Positions 63,930-64,000 of a stretch of DNA of 64,000 nucleotides are shown here, in pieces. The first letter of the stretch is position 1, and each line of letters opens with the position of its first letter. The DNA lies in contig JAJHZJ010000693.1 in the NCBI GenBank assembly GCA_023548195.1, forward strand, positions 434,001 to 498,000, given 5' to 3'. Both the position numbers and the translations under genes were made by a program. The notes below the pieces were generated by a model. That model searched no databases. It was not told the origin of the DNA and saw only the letters and a list, made by a program, of their open reading frames with translations. The DNA comes from Bettongia penicillata ogilbyi (taxonomy: Eukaryota; Chordata; Mammalia; Diprotodontia; Potoroidae).

Positions 63930-64000
63930 TAGTCTAAACACCGCCCCCCCAACTGCATCAATCAATCAGTCAATCGATGATTTTTAAAAATAACTTTTAT
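63930..64000. repeat. C-run and (ATCA)n scrap at window edge
   Basis: C8-type run near 63943-63950 and 'caatcaatcagtcaatcgat' at 63959-63978. Probably the start of a repeat cut by the window end. Confidence 0.5.

Overview
This window looks like a stretch of marsupial (metatherian) nuclear genome. Most of it is interspersed repeats typical of that group. They include tRNA-headed CORE-SINEs of the Mar-1 type, whose 3' tails match an RTE/Bov-B LINE fossil in the same window; many MIR (Ther-1) and MIR3-like (Ther-2) SINEs; L2 and L3/CR1 LINE ends; and a few AT-rich L1-type pieces. CpG is scarce outside one promoter-like island. The species cannot be named from the sequence.

I can support one protein-coding gene: the 5' part of NOS1 (neuronal nitric oxide synthase) on the + strand. 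Its first coding exon lies at about 49.26-50.52 kb. The coding part starts at 49811, encodes the N-terminal PDZ domain, beta-finger and linker, and ends at a GTAAGC donor at 50521. The next coding exon is not visible, so it should lie beyond 64000. About 27 kb upstream, at 21.3-22.8 kb, is a GC-rich, G-run-rich region with strong splice donors at 21723, 21919 and 22783. I read it as a likely promoter and non-coding first-exon cluster for NOS1, by position and composition only. The stretch from about 21.9 to 49.26 kb would then be the first intron, 1-21 kb upstream flank, and 50.52-64 kb intron 2.

Layout: 1-17 kb is dense old repeats, microsatellites and a 7SL pseudogene (12.45 kb). 17.1-25.6 kb is repeat-poor and holds the promoter candidate plus blocks that look like conserved regulatory DNA (17.9, 19.4, 23.2 kb), one with an RFX X-box. 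26-48 kb is repeat-rich intron with a near-full-length 7SL pseudogene (31.06-31.35 kb), a locally duplicated element (34.0/34.4 kb), a 109-bp inverted duplication tied to an RTE insertion (45.2/47.7 kb), and a repeat-poor block just before the coding exon (48.0-48.5 kb). 50.5-64 kb is intron 2, with large complementary CT and GA arrays (55.6/56.1 kb), an L2 reverse-transcriptase fossil (59.1-60.7 kb) and a repeat-poor block at 63.2 kb.

I found no CRISPR array, operon, intact tRNA or rRNA gene, or intact transposon. Repeat boundaries are by eye and may be off by 10-30 bases. In the entries below, 'CORE variant' means a MIR-core SINE whose tail runs through a 'gggagttcc...ccaatgaaatcac' type ending, and 'TTTATTAAGC family' means an old interspersed repeat built around 'cctactatgtgccaggcac'.
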